Shown here: positions 61,001 through 64,000 of the stretch, one piece after another
Numbering within the stretch: the stretch's first letter is position 1
Layout: the number at the start of each line of letters is the position of its first letter
NCBI RefSeq assembly: GCF_011397635.1
Contig: NC_064772.1
Coordinates: 16,445,035 to 16,509,034, forward strand
From: Epinephelus fuscoguttatus
Lineage: Eukaryota > Chordata > Actinopteri > Perciformes > Serranidae
Direction: 5' to 3'
Length of the DNA stretch: 64,000 bases
The notes under the pieces: generated by a model
Databases searched by the model: none
The model's input: the letters and a program-made list of their open reading frames with translations, nothing else
Told to the model about the DNA's origin: nothing
Position numbers and translations under genes: made by a program

Positions 61001-62424
61001 GTAATATGGATAGCAGTTGGAAGGAGAGCCAGGAATAAGGAGAGGCGAGGCTGTGTTCAACACCTAAACAGGTGATTTTCCGCCACGGTGACTCCTCTCA
61101 ACACCTCGGCGGGAGGCACAAAATGACAGACCTGGCCTAGCATTTGTACTGATTGCATGTGTTGGAGGAGATAAACAGTGATCTTCCAGTTTGCAGAGCC
61201 TGCATGTTAACCATTGTGTTTCATTCTTTTCATTCCCCATGAAAAGGGGCGTCATGAGGATTTTCAGCAGTGCAGACTGCTCTGGTCAGTGTTGAGATAA
61301 CAACAATAAACTGAAGTCATTTGTTAAAGAAATGTTAAGTTACATTTAAGTCAGAAATGTAGAAATATGACATGTCAGTTTTGTTTCTCATTCTCATGTG
61401 TAGCAGCAAACCTAAGCACTGCTCAAGCCTCCATCATATCAGGTGACATCATCTTGTCACCTTTAAGTCACCACAACTGCTATCACTCTCTGAGCTATCA
61501 CAGTTTAATATAGCCAAATATAAAAGGGCTACATAGGGATCAGCAAATATAAAATAAGTGTCTCTGAGAGGACAAAAAAAGCCTGCAAATTGTTAAAAAT
61601 ACATCTTTTCTCTGGACGGTATGAAGAGGAGGGAATCTAAACTCCACCAGGCTCTCCGTCGCCTGTTTGACCATGAGGGTCACCTGGTGCAGCAACCCGT
61701 GTAATCTCAGGAATAGAGGGAAAAATAGCGTCCCCGCAAACCGTGGAGAGTCCCCTGGAAACCAAAATTGTCTGACACAAACTAACTGGAGTTTATTCTG
61801 GGTTTGCTCTTTTCATGTGGCCGTTTTAAACTTAATTGCTTTTTTTTTTTCGGGGGCCTGCACAGGACAAAAAAGAGCAAAGATAAATGGACAAAGTGTT
61901 GCAGACACCAGCAGGCAGGCAGATTCGTCTACGCTCAGGCTTCAGCGGTGTGTAAAACTTATTTTCAGCTCATCTATGATTCAACAACAGAATCAAACAT
62001 TTATCTAATATATCAGAGAAAACTGAAAGAGAATATGAGACCACAGGGAATGATTTAGCAAATTAGTAGCAGCTATATGTAAACTAAAATCTCTTCCTTT
62101 TCAAAAAGTCTCTCAGATAGATTACAGGTGGAAGTAAGTATGTTTGGGAAAATGTGAGACGTGTCAAAGTCTTCATGTTTTACTCGCTACCACTCAACCA
62201 AAAAGCATCAAAGTGGGCCAAATTAACAGTCAATAGCACTACTGTTTCTGAGGAAAATGTCCTTTATCTGTGGAGCAACATGGAAGTTTCCCTAGTTCAT
62301 CCTGGCCCCACATCCTCCCTGCTCTTTTCCCACTTCGGAGTGAATGTAATCAGCTGTGACATGAGAAAACACGTTCTCTGTCTGTCAGGACTCTGCTAGT
62401 CTTCCGCTGACAGTCCTCTGCTGA

Positions 62425-62445
62425 CTCTCCTCCTCCTCCTCCTCC
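62425..62445. repeat. (CTC)n microsatellite
   Basis: About seven CTC units in a pyrimidine-rich stretch. Confidence 0.9.
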
Positions 62446-62987
62446 CCGAAAACGGCCTCCCCCACCACCTCCCTGTCTCCCCTCCCTCACATCCGCTGTG
62501 CTTATGAACATCAAAATGCCATTAGGCCCTCCAAAACACCTCTGGTCCCTTGGTTAGCGGGGCCTCGCACTGCGGTCGTGCACTCTGAGTCCTCCGAGCC
62601 CCGACTATTGCTCACCACTGGGCCTCTGCTCCGGCCGTTGTGAAAAATAAACCCCAAAAAGAGCCATTCTTGAGGAAAAATATTGGGAAGTGAAAGACAG
62701 ATAGAACAACTGGGGCAGATAACACCCGGCAAAATACAATAACGCTGCATCCGGAGACAGTCGGACATTGTAATTGCTTAAGGCAGTGGAGGGATGGTGG
62801 TAGCAGCGGGTGTGGATGTGGAGGTGGCTGAGGTGGCATGGCGGGGTGCTAATGGAGTGATGTCATATGAAACGCCAGAATGACAGCTAGTTAACTGAGG
62901 AGGTTTGGCTGATCAAATAAAATGCATTAACTCCAGGAAATGGATATCGCAGGCAGCCTCAGAAATGGCCATATCTAATGAGGCAAA

Positions 62988-62995
62988 ATGCAAAT
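62988..62995. promoter_or_regulatory. Perfect octamer (POU/Oct) motif
   Basis: ATGCAAAT within a repeat-free block of the pou6f2 5' intron, followed by GAAGGAGG. Function is not shown. Confidence 0.35.
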
Positions 62996-64000
62996 GAAGG
63001 AGGAAAAGAGTCGTGAAAACGTTTAAACTAACTATAAAGGGATGATGGAGTGTCGGACAGTGGCCGTCAATCTCCCCACTCATTACCCTCATGTGAAATT
63101 AACAGCAGCTTTAATCATTACATAAAATCTGCTCCAGCCCATTTGTTGATAATTGTGAGGCACAGAGGTTCAGAGTGGGTTCTTTGTCATCAATCACGGC
63201 AGCAGTGTATTTCCTCTGGTTAGGGGACACTCTGCGAGTAAAAATATAAGTTATACTACATTCCTCTTACACTATTTCTCTTGCTGAGGAATGATCTATA
63301 ATATTTAGCTGTTTCCAGATGTATTAAATTTGAAACTACTTGGTGATTAAGTATCTACAGGAAAGTGCTGACCATTTCAGCTCATGATGTGACATATTTG
63401 GTGCAGTTATTTCTGTACCATACTAGTGTTGGGTTGGAAATCATAGCAGCGTTAAACCGGTGTTGCAGTAAATCTACTGCTGCTCGGGCTATGACTTTAA
63501 AGTGGATACCTGGCTACGTTTTGTAGTCACTGTGAGAAAATGAAAAATAAAATCATTAAAGTCTGGAGATCAAACTATAAAGAAATTATGAAGACTATTA
63601 TTTTAGTGTATTATCCAAGAATCTCTGCAGCCTTTGGATTACAAAATTACCTCAATTATTCAATACGTAATAAAACATATGTCTTGATTTTAGGAGTTCC
63701 ATTGCAGCAACTACTTCTCATTCGTTTTCATTTAGTTGGAAATGGCTTCTCTTTTCACTCTGCTGTTGTTTGACATATAAATATAGCATTTGAATGACTT
63801 TAATATCCTTCTAATCAATGTCCAGTGATCTTTTGATGTCCTCAATTCAATATAGGAAGGGTCATCCATGCCGCAGCTTTATAAACACAATAAAGGTAAA
63901 TGATTACTCTCCACTGTGGTGTCCAAAAATACGGCCAGTAATGAAGAGAAATGGAGGAGTTTGAGGGGGAGGCCTGTCATGTGTCATTGGCCAACTCTAA

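Larger units (their letters stand above)
58012..64000 (-). other. 5' intron of pou6f2, running off the window
   Basis: About 6 kb. I looked for the Gln/Pro-rich upstream exon and found none with both splice sites and family similarity. Repeat-poor, GC-richer blocks lie at 58.1-58.65, 60.85-61.3 and 62.2-63.2 kb. The last contains a perfect ATGCAAAT at 62988-62995. Confidence 0.5.

Noticed and set aside
62612..62839. Pro-rich minus-strand frame, considered as the missing upstream pou6f2 exon
   Set aside because: No convincing donor and acceptor pair, and no match to the Gln/Pro-rich order of the family.
1..64000. CRISPR arrays, operons, prophage or other prokaryotic systems
   Set aside because: The sequence is vertebrate nuclear DNA; the tandem repeats lack CRISPR spacing and there are no bacterial-type gene clusters.

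Overview
The window is nuclear DNA from a bony fish, most likely a percomorph teleost. Three things point there: short vertebrate exons with GT-AG introns, many microsatellites, and interspersed repeats typical of teleost genomes (hAT-like and MITE elements, a tRNA-derived SINE relic, an L2/CR1-type LINE tail). Three protein-coding genes are visible, all on the minus strand. They are listed here right to left, in the direction of transcription.

(1) pou6f2 (POU class 6 homeobox 2), about 58.0 to 35.6 kb. The last five coding exons are present, encoding 392 residues: the Ala/Gln-rich transactivation region, a Ser-rich linker, the POU-specific domain and the POU homeodomain. The 5' exons lie beyond the right edge. 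The last exon has two in-frame 3' splice sites that include or omit a 36-residue insert inside the POU-specific domain, as in mammals. A probable 3 kb 3' UTR extends to about 32.55 kb.

(2) yae1 (YAE1 maturation factor of ABCE1), 15.74 to 13.14 kb. It is a complete three-exon gene for a 217-residue protein with a regular deca-GX3 motif. Human POU6F2 and YAE1 are also adjacent and co-oriented, so this is conserved vertebrate synteny and supports the pou6f2 (not pou6f1) call.

(3) An unrecognised acidic protein gene, 11.08 (or 9.65) to 1.62 kb. It has at least five coding exons, every internal coding intron in phase 2, and a CRE-bearing promoter near 11.37 kb. It could start at MGNSCC (464 aa, N-myristoylation-like) or at an upstream in-frame ATG (512 aa).

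The intergenic block at 15.9-32.5 kb has no convincing gene. It holds repeats: an interspersed repeat at 19.4-20.6 kb, a twin-hairpin locus at 21.4 kb, a nested transposon at 23.4-24.4 kb, three copies of one MITE-like family at 26-30 kb, and a degenerate ~215-bp tandem array at 30.4-32.2 kb. The pou6f2 introns contain a ~57-bp minisatellite with higher-order structure, interrupted by a transposon-like insert (44.8-46.2 kb), and a ~1 kb TIR element (46.3-47.3 kb). They also contain repeat-free stretches that look like candidate conserved noncoding DNA, two of them with perfect POU octamers.

Nothing resembling a new multi-gene system was found. The most interesting items are the alternative splice architecture of pou6f2, the modular unknown gene, and the structured repeats.
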